Origin: Clostridiaceae bacterium
GTDB taxonomy: Bacteria > Bacillota > Clostridia > Lachnospirales > Lachnospiraceae
DNA: 64,000 nucleotides
Reading direction: 5' to 3'
Assembly: GCA_910575795.1 (NCBI GenBank)
Contig: CAJTGE010000008.1
Span: forward strand, 1-64,000
How positions within the stretch are numbered: the stretch's first letter is position 1; each line of letters opens with the position of its first letter. A program made the position numbers and the translations under genes. The notes beneath the pieces are model-generated. The model saw nothing but the letters and a program-made list of their open reading frames with translations, had not been told where the DNA came from and searched no databases. Shown piece by piece: positions 7,551 to 16,203 of the stretch.

Positions 7551-9656
7551 TTAGTTAGCGTGCTGAACCAGAGAGCGGAAGAAATTAGCTGCAACGGCTG
7601 GATTGCATACAGCGCTGCTTCCGCCCAGAGCGTCGGCCTCGGGGTGGAACTGAACACCCAGGGCAAAGGTGTTGGCCTGATATTCCACGGCCTCGATCAC
7701 ATCGTTCGGCCCGTAGGAAACCACGGTCAGCCCCTGGCCTACGCGGCCGGGATTGGCAACCTGGTGATGCCAGGAGGCCACGTCCATTAAGTAAGAATCG
7801 CCTGCAATGTCCTTCATCCATTTGGCATTGTCGCCTATGATGATATCATGACGGGCCCAATTGGGGCGGTTGCGGTGAACTTTATACTCGTCGCCGGTGG
7901 TTCCCAGATAACTGGGCAGATCCTGAATCAGGCCCCCGCCGCATACAACGTTGAACATCTGCATACCGCGGCAAATGGCCAGCATAGGCTTGTTGGTGTT
8001 TACAGCGGCTTTGATCAGATTATAGTCAGAAGTATCGCGCCAATCGCGGTATTCTGTGTTGTCCTCCAGCAAAGCGCTGTGCTCTTCGCCGTAAAGGTCA
8101 GGGTTAATATCCTCTCCGCCGGTAACGACAATACCGTCCACACGCCTCAGAGCGTCCACTGCATTGTCATAGCCGGTAATCTGGGGAAGATGGGTTACAA
8201 CGCCGCCTACATTGCGGATAATATCCTGGATATCTACATAGTCATCCGGATCGCCGCCCCATGAGATACCGATAACCGGCCTGTCCTGGGCATAGGCTAC
8301 TAAATTTTCAAAGAAGGTCAGGCAAATATCCACATCGCACAGAGCGGCGGATGGATTGTTCTCATAGACAGCCAGAGCGCAGTCATTCTCCGGATGGAAC
8401 TGAACGCCCATGCAGTAGGTCTGTCCCTGCTTTTCCACGCCCTCGACGATGTCCAGGCCGTCTACGGTGCTCTTAGCTACCAGGGTAAGGTCTGTTCCCG
8501 CCAGATCCTGGGGAGACAGGCCCTGATGGTGCCAGGAGGATACATTATCAAGGGTCGCGCCGCCTACAACATCATAGAGCCAGCGGGACTGGCCGGTCAG
8601 GATATCCACAGAGTGGCGGGCATATGTACGGTTGGGGGCCTCAGGAGGCATCCGGTGTACGTCCCCGACATTCCTGCCGTTTGCTGCATAGTAGTTGGGA
8701 ATATCCTGTATGAAGCCGCTGCCGGAGACGATACTCATCATCTGCATTCCGCGGCATGCGGCAAAGGTCGGAACATCGTTGGCAAAACAGTAGGCCATCA
8801 GAGTGTAGTCGGAAATATCCCGCGTGGCATTGATATCCTCGCCGTTGTTGGCCTCAGTCTGGGGCACGGCGTAGAGAGAGGGGCTGATATCCTCGCCGCC
8901 GGTAAAGAAGATACCGTCAATCGCCTGCATTACGCTGGCTGCATTGCTCCTGGACAGATCCTTGGCTTTGATCTGGTCAGCATACTGCTGCTTGAGCATA
9001 CCGGAAGCGTTGAGGAATTCTGCGCTTACTTTGCCTTCCGCATCGTAACCTACCACGTTGCTGACTACCTGATCAAGCTCCACAGGGATACCGCCGGCAG
9101 CCCGGATCACAGCCTTGAAGGATTCATAATTCTGAGTATTGCTCTTCCAGGTGATGCCGATATAGGGCTTGCCGATCAGGCCGGAGGCGCCGTTTACCAT
9201 CTGCTGGAACTGGGAGGCGCTCACTGTGGCCGCTGCATTGTAATTGATGCCGGCCGTCATGCCGGAATCCACAGCCATGGCGGAGTAATCGTCGGCATTG
9301 TCAAGAAGTTCCCTGGGAACCTGTACAAGCCGCAGCAGCATAATAGCCGCGTCCAACTGGGTCGCCGGGGCATCCGGATTAAAACAGTTGTTATCCGTGT
9401 TATCGATTAGTCCGTTTGCATAAGCAAAATTGATGTATCCCTCATAGGCGCTGCCTTCGGCAACATCCTGGAATACACTGGCTCTTTGCGCTGCCGCTGC
9501 CGCCTGCTCCGTCTGTCCGGTAGTGTCAACCAGAAGCTTGACCAGTTCAGCACGGGTCAAGGCGTCGTCGGAAGCATAGGTAGTAATCCCCAGGCTAAAT
9601 ACCATACAGGTCGCGATAATCAGGGAGATTACCCGGCGGAATATGCCTTTTTTCAT
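7551..9656 (-). CDS. Secreted protein with SLH-like region and two class I glutamine amidotransferase (C26) domains
   Basis: This protein has 701 residues. The start is the ATG before KKGIFRRVISL, with AGGAG 7 nt upstream; upstream in-frame codons lack a site. A signal peptide (about 1-28, ending TTYAS) is followed by an S-layer-homology-like region (about 30-160; ALTRAELVKLL, FQDVAEGSAYEGYINFAYAN). Two PuuD/gamma-glutamyl-GABA-hydrolase-like domains follow. In the first (about 165-425) the nucleophile Cys is in FAACRGMQM and His/Glu in VQFHPEND. In the second (about 435-695) they are LAICRGMQMF and VQFHPEAD. Both triads look intact. PuuD enzymes are normally cytoplasmic single-domain hydrolases, so a secreted tandem form is odd. 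The substrate may be gamma-glutamyl peptides or amides; this is inference. Confidence 0.88.
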   Translation of the reverse strand: MKKGIFRRVISLIIATCMVFSLGITTYASDDALTRAELVKLLVDTTGQTEQAAAAAQRASVFQDVAEGSAYEGYINFAYANGLIDNTDNNCFNPDAPATQLDAAIMLLRLVQVPRELLDNADDYSAMAVDSGMTAGINYNAAATVSASQFQQMVNGASGLIGKPYIGITWKSNTQNYESFKAVIRAAGGIPVELDQVVSNVVGYDAEGKVSAEFLNASGMLKQQYADQIKAKDLSRSNAASVMQAIDGIFFTGGEDISPSLYAVPQTEANNGEDINATRDISDYTLMAYCFANDVPTFAACRGMQMMSIVSGSGFIQDIPNYYAANGRNVGDVHRMPPEAPNRTYARHSVDILTGQSRWLYDVVGGATLDNVSSWHHQGLSPQDLAGTDLTLVAKSTVDGLDIVEGVEKQGQTYCMGVQFHPENDCALAVYENNPSAALCDVDICLTFFENLVAYAQDRPVIGISWGGDPDDYVDIQDIIRNVGGVVTHLPQITGYDNAVDALRRVDGIVVTGGEDINPDLYGEEHSALLEDNTEYRDWRDTSDYNLIKAAVNTNKPMLAICRGMQMFNVVCGGGLIQDLPSYLGTTGDEYKVHRNRPNWARHDIIIGDNAKWMKDIAGDSYLMDVASWHHQVANPGRVGQGLTVVSYGPNDVIEAVEYQANTFALGVQFHPEADALGGSSAVCNPAVAANFFRSLVQHAN

Positions 9657-9729
9657 GTCAGTGCTCCTTTCTTTGTCCTTAAAGGTGTAAGTGTTAGCTG
9701 CACAGCCGGCCTGAATGCAGCTCAAGCCC

Positions 9730-9782
9730 GCGCTGGCGCATCCGTGTACCGCAGCGTCCGCTTCATCCAATGATGCCAGCGC
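9730..9782 (-). other. Hairpin in the long leader of the secreted C26 gene
   Basis: The 463-bp gap between the C26 start (9656) and the GntR start (10120) holds no credible gene. On the C26 side, GCGCTGGC (9730-9737) pairs with GCCAGCGC (9775-9782), extended by GCATCC/GATG. An RNA leader structure is possible; no known riboswitch is recognised. The GntR-side half is AT-rich and presumably holds its promoter. Confidence 0.35.
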
Positions 9783-10119
9783 CCGCATTGTCCAGCCGCC
9801 CTGCGGGGTGAAAATCCAATCTGCGTCATGTGGTAAAAATGAACGGAGCAGTACATGTTAGATGTGCATAGTATATCATTTTTTGGGATTAAAAACAATC
9901 ATATTAGTATATTTGGCAGATGGTTCATTATATTTCAATAACAGTTCAGACCATCTATTCTGCTGCATAGAACGGCTTTTTGTCTCTACATTCATACAGA
10001 TGTTGCGCGTGTTTTTGGAGGCTGGCGAATTCTTGCGAAAAACCGGTTGAATGTTTTCCATGTTTTATGATAAACTTATATGGCATGTATTTTTTACCAA
10101 TGCCCTGTGGGAGGAAAAC

Positions 10120-10803
10120 ATGAAGATAACAGAAAAAAGAGCAGGTGAAAACGCGCGGATCTATGCAAATCGTATGATATTGGATAATATCGTCAATCTG
10201 GAGCTTCCGCCGGGCGTCGGGCTCAGTGAGAATGAGCTGTCTATTCAGTTAAAGCTGTCGCGGACGCCGGTGCGCGAGGCGCTGATCGAGATGGGGCGTA
10301 TCGGCATGGTGGAGATTATTCCCAAGAAGGGGAGTTTTGTGACCAGGATCGACTATGATTTTATCGAAGAAGCGCGGTTTATGCGGATGTCCCTGGAAAA
10401 TTCCGTGATGGATCTGGCGTGCAGGGAGGGGATTTCGGCCGGGGCTTTGAGTAAGCTGGAAGAAAATCTGGAACGGCAGAAAAAGGTCGCCCAGCCTCTG
10501 GAGGATGTCGCTTTAATGGATTTGGATAACGCATTTCACAGGCTGCTTTTTGATTCGGTCAACAAGGGCCGGGTGTACGCGGTTCTTCAGAGCCAGATGG
10601 TGCATTTTGACCGGCTTCGCAATTTGTCGTTAAGGACATTAAAGGTAAAGGCCGGCATTACGGTCAATGACCATGAGAATATTTTATATGCGCTGAAAAA
10701 AAGAGATTGTGAGCTGGCGGAGATGGTGATGACCCGCCATCTGACAAGGCATCAGGTGGAAAAGAAGGATTTATGCGCGCTTTATCCGGATTATTTTTTA
10801 TAG
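10120..10803 (+). CDS. GntR/FCD-family regulator of the sugar-acid locus
   Basis: The protein has 227 residues from the ATG preceded by GGGAGG with a 6-nt gap; an ATG 23 codons upstream has no site. The N-terminal winged helix-turn-helix contains LSENELSIQLKLSRTPVREALIEM and the PKKGSFV wing. The C-terminal FCD domain contains the DNAFHRLLF and NDHENILYAL helices with likely metal-binding Asp/His residues. It precedes the sugar-acid catabolic genes. The palindrome TGTATGGTACCATACA between the divergent dehydrogenase and TRAP operons resembles UxuR/ExuR-type sites and is a plausible target. The effector would be a hexuronate or aldonate. Confidence 0.87.
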   Translation: MKITEKRAGENARIYANRMILDNIVNLELPPGVGLSENELSIQLKLSRTPVREALIEMGRIGMVEIIPKKGSFVTRIDYDFIEEARFMRMSLENSVMDLACREGISAGALSKLEENLERQKKVAQPLEDVALMDLDNAFHRLLFDSVNKGRVYAVLQSQMVHFDRLRNLSLRTLKVKAGITVNDHENILYALKKRDCELAEMVMTRHLTRHQVEKKDLCALYPDYFL

Positions 10804-10872
10804 CGGGCTGATCAGGGAACATGTTCCTGATATTTATAGAGGATATTTGAAAATGACAGTGAAACTTTTAAA

Positions 10873-10904
10873 GGCGGCGTCTTCGCAAAAAGACGCCGCC
10901 TTTT
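10873..10904. terminator. Bidirectional terminator between convergent genes
   Basis: A 10-bp perfect GC-rich stem (GGCGGCGTCT / AGACGCCGCC) with an 8-nt loop is followed by TTTT on the plus side and TTTAAAAG on the minus side. It separates the GntR gene from the convergent dehydrogenase. A second palindrome (TCAGGAACATGTTCCTGA-like) lies at about 10811-10829. Confidence 0.85.
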
Positions 10905-10963
10905 CGCCCCGTCCGGCGCGGGCGCGCCTTGCGGGGGCGGATAAAGGATGGTTTTATGAACGG

Positions 10964-11980
10964 TTACATGGTTACGACAACCTTCATATAGAGGCTGGGA
11001 TTTTTCTCGATATCGCGGATGGTTTCAGGCGCTTCGCCGATGGTGATGGTTTTGGTGAGGATCTTGGCCATGTCCACTTTCTTTGAGCAGATCATGTCGA
11101 TCGCTTCCTCAAACTCATTTGCGCTCGTGCGGGCTCCGCGGATATCGATTTCCTTGCGGGTGATGATGTCCGTGGGAAGGGAGGTTTCGGTCTTGGGCCA
11201 TCCGGTCAGGGTGATGCGCCCGGCGTGGCTGACATAATCCAGGGTGGAGCGGACCGCCGCGTTGGCGCCGCTGCATTCCATTACCTGCTGGGCCATGACG
11301 CCGCCGGTGATTTCCCGGATGCGCTCTTCGGGATTTTCCTCTTTGGAGTTGATCACATATTCAATCCCCAGCCTTTTGGCAAAGTCAAGCCGCTCCTGCA
11401 CCAGGTCAAGAAGGATGGCGTGGGCGCCATAGGCTTCCGCTACCATGCCTGCAACCAGGCCGATGGGGCCGGCGCCGATAATGGCGCAGTATTCGCCGGC
11501 TTTCAAGCCGCCGCGGTGAATGCCGTGCAGGGAGATCGTGAGGGGCTCTGCCATAGCGGCGTCCGTCCAGCTCATGTCATCCGGCATTTTGATCAGCATG
11601 TCCGCGGGATGACAGAAGTATTCCGCCATACCGCCCTCGCGGTGTACGCCCAGTACCTGCAGGCTGGTGCAGCAGTTGGTGCGGCCGATGCTGCAGGGGT
11701 AACAGTCTCCGCAGTAAATATAGGGATCCAGGATAACCTTGTCTCCTGCCTTTAACCCTTTCTTGTTGTCTGCCGGGATTTCCTCGATAATTCCGGCCAG
11801 CTCGTGGCCGATGGTACGGGGGTAGGTCACCAGGCCGTTGGTTCCGCGGAATGCGCCGATGTCGCTGCCGCAGATACCGGCGCTCATGATGCGGATCAGC
11901 GCTTCGCCGGGCTGCGGAACCGGTTTTTCACGCTCCATGATGGAAATTTCCCAGGGTTTTGATAAATATACGGCTTTCAT
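10964..11980 (-). CDS. Zinc-dependent medium-chain dehydrogenase (sugar acid/polyol type), paralog 1
   Basis: The protein has 338 residues from the second ATG (MKAVYLSKP), which has AGGAGG 7 nt upstream. Catalytic-zinc motifs are GICGSDIG and IGHELAG (GHE). The structural zinc loop is CGDCYPCSIGRTNCC. The NAD-binding Rossmann motif is IIGAGPIGLVAG. Relatives oxidise secondary alcohols of sugar acids and polyols, such as L-gulonate, L-idonate, L-galactonate or sorbitol. Close to UxuA and UxuB, oxidation of an aldonate at C5 to fructuronate or tagaturonate is a reasonable role. It is co-transcribed with the paralog at 12031-13056, 50 nt upstream. Confidence 0.88.
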   Translation of the reverse strand: MKAVYLSKPWEISIMEREKPVPQPGEALIRIMSAGICGSDIGAFRGTNGLVTYPRTIGHELAGIIEEIPADNKKGLKAGDKVILDPYIYCGDCYPCSIGRTNCCTSLQVLGVHREGGMAEYFCHPADMLIKMPDDMSWTDAAMAEPLTISLHGIHRGGLKAGEYCAIIGAGPIGLVAGMVAEAYGAHAILLDLVQERLDFAKRLGIEYVINSKEENPEERIREITGGVMAQQVMECSGANAAVRSTLDYVSHAGRITLTGWPKTETSLPTDIITRKEIDIRGARTSANEFEEAIDMICSKKVDMAKILTKTITIGEAPETIRDIEKNPSLYMKVVVTM

Positions 11981-12030
11981 TTTCATTCCTCCTGTGTACT
12001 TTCTATTTGAACATTATGCCGTCTGAGTTC

Positions 12031-13056
12031 TCAAAGGTTCTCAAAGGTCAGGACGATCTTGCGGATGGACGGATCGCGGCTGTCAACGAAGTCAAATGCC
12101 TCCTGCGCTTTGGTGAGCGGGAATGTGTGGGACACGGAACCGCTCAGATCAAGTTTTCCGGCCTCAATCAGCTCAATAGCTCTGCCGAACATCTTATTCT
12201 GGAGCCTGGAGCCGCGGACATCCAGCTCTTTGGAGGTGATCAGGAACTGGTTGATCTCAATGGGGTCAGTGGAGAAACCCATGACCATCACTCTGCCGGC
12301 ATTTCCTGTTGCTTTTAATAATGAGAGAAGGGAATCTTTGGCCCCGGAGGCGTCGATGGATACGGTAGAGCCGTGGCCGCCGGTGTATTCCTTCACTTTT
12401 TGTTCCAGATCTTCTTTGAGGACATTGATTGTGTAGGCGGCGCCGTTTGCCTTTGCCGCTTCCAGCTTGTTGTCTGCAATGTCCGCAACGATAATGTGGC
12501 TGCAGATTTGCCTTGCGATCTTTAAGACCGTGCTTCCCAGTGCGCCGGCTCCCAGAATGAGCAGCATGTCGTCCTCTGCAAGCTGCGCGCGGGAGCACGC
12601 CTGAATGGAGATGGTGGTCGGCTCGATCATCACCGCATCCTCATCGCTCAGCGAGTCCGGAAGCAGGTAGCAGTCATTCTCAGGAACGGCGATATATTCG
12701 CGGTATCCTCCGTCAATGTGTACGCCGCGTACTTTCAGATTATCACATACATTGCCCCTTCCGATCCGGCAGGGATAGCAGTCGCCGCAGCTTGTTACCT
12801 GGTTGATGATCACACGGTCGCCAACCTTTAAATGAGTCACGTTCGTTCCGGTTTCTTCTACCCTGCCTACCATTTCATGGCCGATAATCCGGGGATAGGT
12901 GGCGGCGGCGTTGGTACCATGGTAGATACCCACATCGGAACCACAGATGCCGGCGGCGGTCATCCGGACCAGCACATTGTTTACATCATCAATAGCCGGT
13001 TTGTCCACATCAATGATTTTTAATTGGTTGGGTTCTGCAATTTGTACAGCTTTCAT
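12031..13056 (-). CDS. Zinc-dependent medium-chain dehydrogenase (sugar acid/polyol type), paralog 2
   Basis: The protein has 341 residues; the start MKAVQIAEPN aligns with the paralog and has AGGAG 11 nt upstream. Motifs are AAGICGSDVG, IIGHEMVG, the structural-zinc cysteines CGDCYPCRIGRGNVC and the Rossmann motif LILGAGALGSTVLK. It is clearly a duplicate of the 10964-11980 gene but has diverged, so the two may act on different stereoisomers (for example L-gulonate against L-galactonate or L-idonate) or on successive substrates. It is the first gene of the minus-strand pair, divergent from the TRAP operon across the 13057-13302 control region. Confidence 0.88.
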   Translation of the reverse strand: MKAVQIAEPNQLKIIDVDKPAIDDVNNVLVRMTAAGICGSDVGIYHGTNAAATYPRIIGHEMVGRVEETGTNVTHLKVGDRVIINQVTSCGDCYPCRIGRGNVCDNLKVRGVHIDGGYREYIAVPENDCYLLPDSLSDEDAVMIEPTTISIQACSRAQLAEDDMLLILGAGALGSTVLKIARQICSHIIVADIADNKLEAAKANGAAYTINVLKEDLEQKVKEYTGGHGSTVSIDASGAKDSLLSLLKATGNAGRVMVMGFSTDPIEINQFLITSKELDVRGSRLQNKMFGRAIELIEAGKLDLSGSVSHTFPLTKAQEAFDFVDSRDPSIRKIVLTFENL

Positions 13057-13107
13057 AGCAAATAACACTCCTTTTCTATATAGAATTAGCAAAACGGAAA
13101 ACATCTT

Positions 13108-13255
13108 CCATACAAGACAATCTTGCATTTTTTTTTATAAATGTCAATAATCTGAGGTTAAAAAAAATAAAACTGTGAAAGTGCACAAAAACAATTTTGA
13201 ATATTTGTGAATTATTCAGTATTTATAAATCTCTGCCTGTATGGTACCATACAAG
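13108..13255. promoter_or_regulatory. Divergent control region of dehydrogenase and TRAP operons
   Basis: A perfect 16-bp palindrome TGTATGGTACCATACA lies at 13238-13253. Its half CCATACAAG (13247-13255) recurs at 13108-13116 near the dehydrogenase start. A TRAP-side promoter candidate is TTGAAT (13197-13202), 17 nt, TATTTA (13220-13225), so the palindrome would sit at or just after +1, in a repressor position. The GntR/FCD protein is the likely binder. Confidence 0.6.
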
Positions 13256-13302
13256 TATCGTACTAAGCAGCGTCAAAAAAATAATCTAAGGAGGATTACA
13301 AG

Positions 13303-14379
13303 ATGAGAAAACTGAAAAGGCTTGCAGCAATTGGTGCGGCGACCGTTCTGGCGGCAGGGCTGCTGGCGGGCTGTGGCGGCGGCGGTTCTTCTGCCCCGGA
13401 GACACAGGCGGCAGATAATGGGGACAGCGCGCAGGGCGGCGGAAGCGGAGACGGCGCAGGCGTTGAAAAGATTGACCTGGTATTCAGCCACATCAATGCG
13501 GAGACCCACACCTGGCACAAGATGGCAGTAAAGTTTAAAGAGCTGATCGAGGAGAAATCCGGCGGCAATATCACCGTTACGATTTATCCGAACAATCAGC
13601 TTGGTTCTGAGATTGAGACGGTACAGTCCGCTATTGCCGGAATGGGCGACTGCGATATTGTACTTACCGGCGAGTCCATGCAGACCTATGTGGAGGAGCT
13701 TGGCATCATCGGCATGCCGTATGCGATTACCAGCGACGAGCACATGGAGGCTGTTTTAAACGGCGATGTCGGCAAGGAGCTGGATGAGCTTATGCTTGGC
13801 GCGGGGCTCAGGAACTTAGGCGCAATTCGCCGCGGCCCGCGTAACGTAACCGCTAATAAAGAGATTCACACGCCGGATGACCTGCAGGGCTTTATCATCC
13901 GTACGCCGGAATCCAGTATGACCATGGCTGCGTTTGAGGCAATGGGCGCAAAGCCGACTCCCATGGCTTTCTCTGAGATCTTTACTTCCTTACAGCAGGG
14001 CGTTATCCACGGCCAGGAGAACCCGCTGGCGAACATATATGACGCTTCTCTGTTTGAGGTGCAGGATTACGTGATTGAGACAGAGCATCTGCGCGCATGG
14101 GTGTACATGGCTATTTCTGAGGGAAGATTCAGCTCCTTCTCACCGGAGGCGCAGGCTATGATTCAGGAATGTGCAACGGAAGCCATCAACTACGAGCACG
14201 AGCTGTTCCTCGAGGAGGAGGCTACTTTGAAATCCACTCTGCAGGAGAAGGGCATGACCTTTATCGAAGTGGATCAGGCTCCCTTCAAAGAGAAAGCGGT
14301 TGCAGGGGTTCTGAATGTGCTGACAGATAAGCAGAAAGCGATCTACGAGAAGATCGTGGCTGCAGATCCGCAGGCATAA
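13303..14379 (+). CDS. dctP: TRAP transporter solute-binding lipoprotein (DctP family)
   Basis: The protein has 358 residues. A lipoprotein signal peptide ends LAAGLLAGCGGGG, with the lipobox Cys at about residue 25. The mature part has the DctP fold with IDLVFSHINAETHTWHKMAVKFKEL, the IYPNNQLGSE block, and the RTPESSMTMAAFEAMGAKPTPM segment whose Arg typically binds the substrate carboxylate. It has an AAGGAGG site. It is followed by DctQ and DctM and then UxuA and UxuB, so the ligand is probably a hexuronate or aldonate. A weak hairpin after the gene may let the binding protein be made in excess. Confidence 0.93.
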   Translation: MRKLKRLAAIGAATVLAAGLLAGCGGGGSSAPETQAADNGDSAQGGGSGDGAGVEKIDLVFSHINAETHTWHKMAVKFKELIEEKSGGNITVTIYPNNQLGSEIETVQSAIAGMGDCDIVLTGESMQTYVEELGIIGMPYAITSDEHMEAVLNGDVGKELDELMLGAGLRNLGAIRRGPRNVTANKEIHTPDDLQGFIIRTPESSMTMAAFEAMGAKPTPMAFSEIFTSLQQGVIHGQENPLANIYDASLFEVQDYVIETEHLRAWVYMAISEGRFSSFSPEAQAMIQECATEAINYEHELFLEEEATLKSTLQEKGMTFIEVDQAPFKEKAVAGVLNVLTDKQKAIYEKIVAADPQA

Positions 14380-14422
14380 GATACGTTGTATCCGTATATA
14401 CAGGTTCTGTGAACTGATGTCG

Positions 14423-14461
14423 ATGCCGGTTTCCTGAGTTTTGGGAGCCGGCATGGATTTT
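14423..14461 (+). terminator. Hairpin between dctP and dctQ (possible attenuator)
   Basis: ATGCCGG (14423-14429) pairs with CCGGCAT (14448-14454), followed by GGATTTTAT. It is imperfect, so partial termination only is suggested. Confidence 0.4.
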
Positions 14462-14528
14462 ATCAAAACCTGTAAAACCCGTTAGGAGGACGGCACATCG
14501 GGGCGTCCTCAGAGATTTAGGAGGAAAT

Positions 14529-15017
14529 ATGGACAAGATCATCAAAATATATAAAGAGATCATGACCGGCATAGGTATCGTTGGCCTGGTTGGCTTCATT
14601 GCCAGCGTTCTGATCCAGGTTGTATCCAGGACCTTTCTTCCCACGGCCCCCAACTGGACAGAGGAAGCGGCCCGTTTTCTCTTCATCTACATGGTTTCAT
14701 TTGCCGGGAATGCGGCGGTGCTGAATAACGAATATGTAAATGTGGAGATGCTGGTGGAAAAGCTGCCAAAGTCGCTGCAGAAGATGCTGAATCTGGCGAT
14801 TGCGGCTGTGCTGTGCGTATTTGCCGGTTTTATATTCATCAAATGCGTGATGGGTCCCAAGGGGCTCCTGGCAGTGACGCCTCCCGCCATGGTTTCCACG
14901 GCTCTGACCATTCCCATGCGATATATCTATGCTGCTGAGGTTGTCTTGTTTGGCTGTTATGTGATCAGCTTTATCATGAGAATCTACATGATGTTGACAG
15001 AGAAAAAAGAGGGGTAG
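14529..15017 (+). CDS. dctQ: TRAP transporter small permease (DctQ family)
   Basis: The protein has 162 residues and four predicted membrane helices (about 12-35, 50-70, 88-110 and 125-150). The family motif NWTEEAARFLFIYMVSFAGN is present. It has an AGGAGG site with good spacing. It partners the DctM permease that starts 4 nt after its stop. Confidence 0.92.
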   Translation: MDKIIKIYKEIMTGIGIVGLVGFIASVLIQVVSRTFLPTAPNWTEEAARFLFIYMVSFAGNAAVLNNEYVNVEMLVEKLPKSLQKMLNLAIAAVLCVFAGFIFIKCVMGPKGLLAVTPPAMVSTALTIPMRYIYAAEVVLFGCYVISFIMRIYMMLTEKKEG

Positions 15018-15020
15018 GAT

Positions 15021-16130
15021 ATGGTAGCATTATTATTTATTAGTTTCATCGTATGTCTGGCCTTGGGCGTTCCGGTTGCCTTTAGCCTGGGTATTTCTTC
15101 TCTGCTCTATTTTATCGGAAACAATATGTCCCTGTACATGTTCGCACAGCGTTTTTTTGCAGGACTGAATTCATTTACCCTGCTGTGTATCCCGGGCTTC
15201 GTGTTTGCCGGCGCGCTGATGAACCAGGGCGGTATTACAGAGCGTCTGATCGGTTTTTGTAATAAGATTGTGGGCCACATCACAGGCGGCCTTTCGATTG
15301 CCAATGTAGCTGCATCGATGCTGTTTGCCGGTATTTCCGGAACGGCCCTTGCCGATACGGTAAGCGTGGGAGGAGTGCTTATCCCGGCTATGAAGAAGGA
15401 AGGCTATGACGCGGATTTCTCCTGCGCCGTGACGGCTGCCTCCTCCTGTATCGGGCCCATCATCCCCCCGTCGGTTCCCATGATCATGGCGGCCACCATG
15501 ACCGGGCTTTCGGTGTCAAAGATGTTCGTGGCCGGTATGATTCCCGGTATCCTGATGGGCGGCGGCATGATCTTTGTTTCCTGGTACATATCCAAGAAGC
15601 GCCATTATCCAAAGGCAGAGAGGCGCGCCACATTGAGGGAAATCCTTTCCTCTGCAAAGGAATCTTTTTTTGCCATCCTGATGACGCTGATCATCCTTTC
15701 GAGTATCATCGGCGGTATCGTGACTCCGACGGAGGCGTCTATCCTGGCTGTGGTTTATGGTATTTTGGTAGGATTCTTTATCTACAAGGAGCTGACATTT
15801 AAGCGCCTGCTTGACTGCATGAAGTCCACGGTTACCTCCAGCGCGGCTATCCTGATCCTGTTCCCGGTTCTTCTGGGACTGGTTACACAGGTGGGCGTAC
15901 ATCCTATCCAGTTCGGCGTTATGTGCGTGCTGAATCTGGTGCTTGGCCTTTGTACTCCTCCGGTAGGCGTGTGCCTGTTTGCCGCTACCAATATCGGGGA
16001 GACGAAGCTGACCGGCGTTATCAAGGAGCTGGTTCCGTACCTGATTTCCAATTTTGCCGTGCTGATTCTGGTAACGTTTGTTCCGTTCCTGACAGCCGGA
16101 ATCGCCGAGATGCTTCTGGGCGCGGGCTGA
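15021..16130 (+). CDS. dctM: TRAP transporter large permease (DctM family), internally shortened
   Basis: Hydrophobic throughout, with DctM landmarks ALGVPVAFSLGIS, LLCIPGFVFAGALM, AGISGTALADTVSVG, CIGPIIPPSVPMI and LGLCTPPVGVCLF. The length is 369 residues, while DctM proteins usually have about 420-430. The gap lies near residue 277-287: the helix beginning TVTSSAAILI runs straight into FPVLLGLVTQVGVHPIQFG, which normally lies two membrane segments later. An in-frame deletion of roughly 55-60 residues is likely; comparison is from memory of the family. If real, transport is probably impaired; an assembly artefact is also possible. Confidence 0.88.
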   Translation: MVALLFISFIVCLALGVPVAFSLGISSLLYFIGNNMSLYMFAQRFFAGLNSFTLLCIPGFVFAGALMNQGGITERLIGFCNKIVGHITGGLSIANVAASMLFAGISGTALADTVSVGGVLIPAMKKEGYDADFSCAVTAASSCIGPIIPPSVPMIMAATMTGLSVSKMFVAGMIPGILMGGGMIFVSWYISKKRHYPKAERRATLREILSSAKESFFAILMTLIILSSIIGGIVTPTEASILAVVYGILVGFFIYKELTFKRLLDCMKSTVTSSAAILILFPVLLGLVTQVGVHPIQFGVMCVLNLVLGLCTPPVGVCLFAATNIGETKLTGVIKELVPYLISNFAVLILVTFVPFLTAGIAEMLLGAG

Positions 16131-16203
16131 TGAGACGGATATCGATGAATGAAATCGCCTTTGGCGGTAAAGACTGATTATAAAGAATAAGGAGGAAGAC
16201 GCA

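Noticed and set aside
8394..9410. 338-codon plus-strand ORF
   Set aside because: It is antisense to the secreted C26 gene, without start signals or recognisable motifs.
9657..10119. Riboswitch in the long gap before the C26 gene
   Set aside because: A hairpin is present, but no consensus of a known riboswitch or T-box could be matched.
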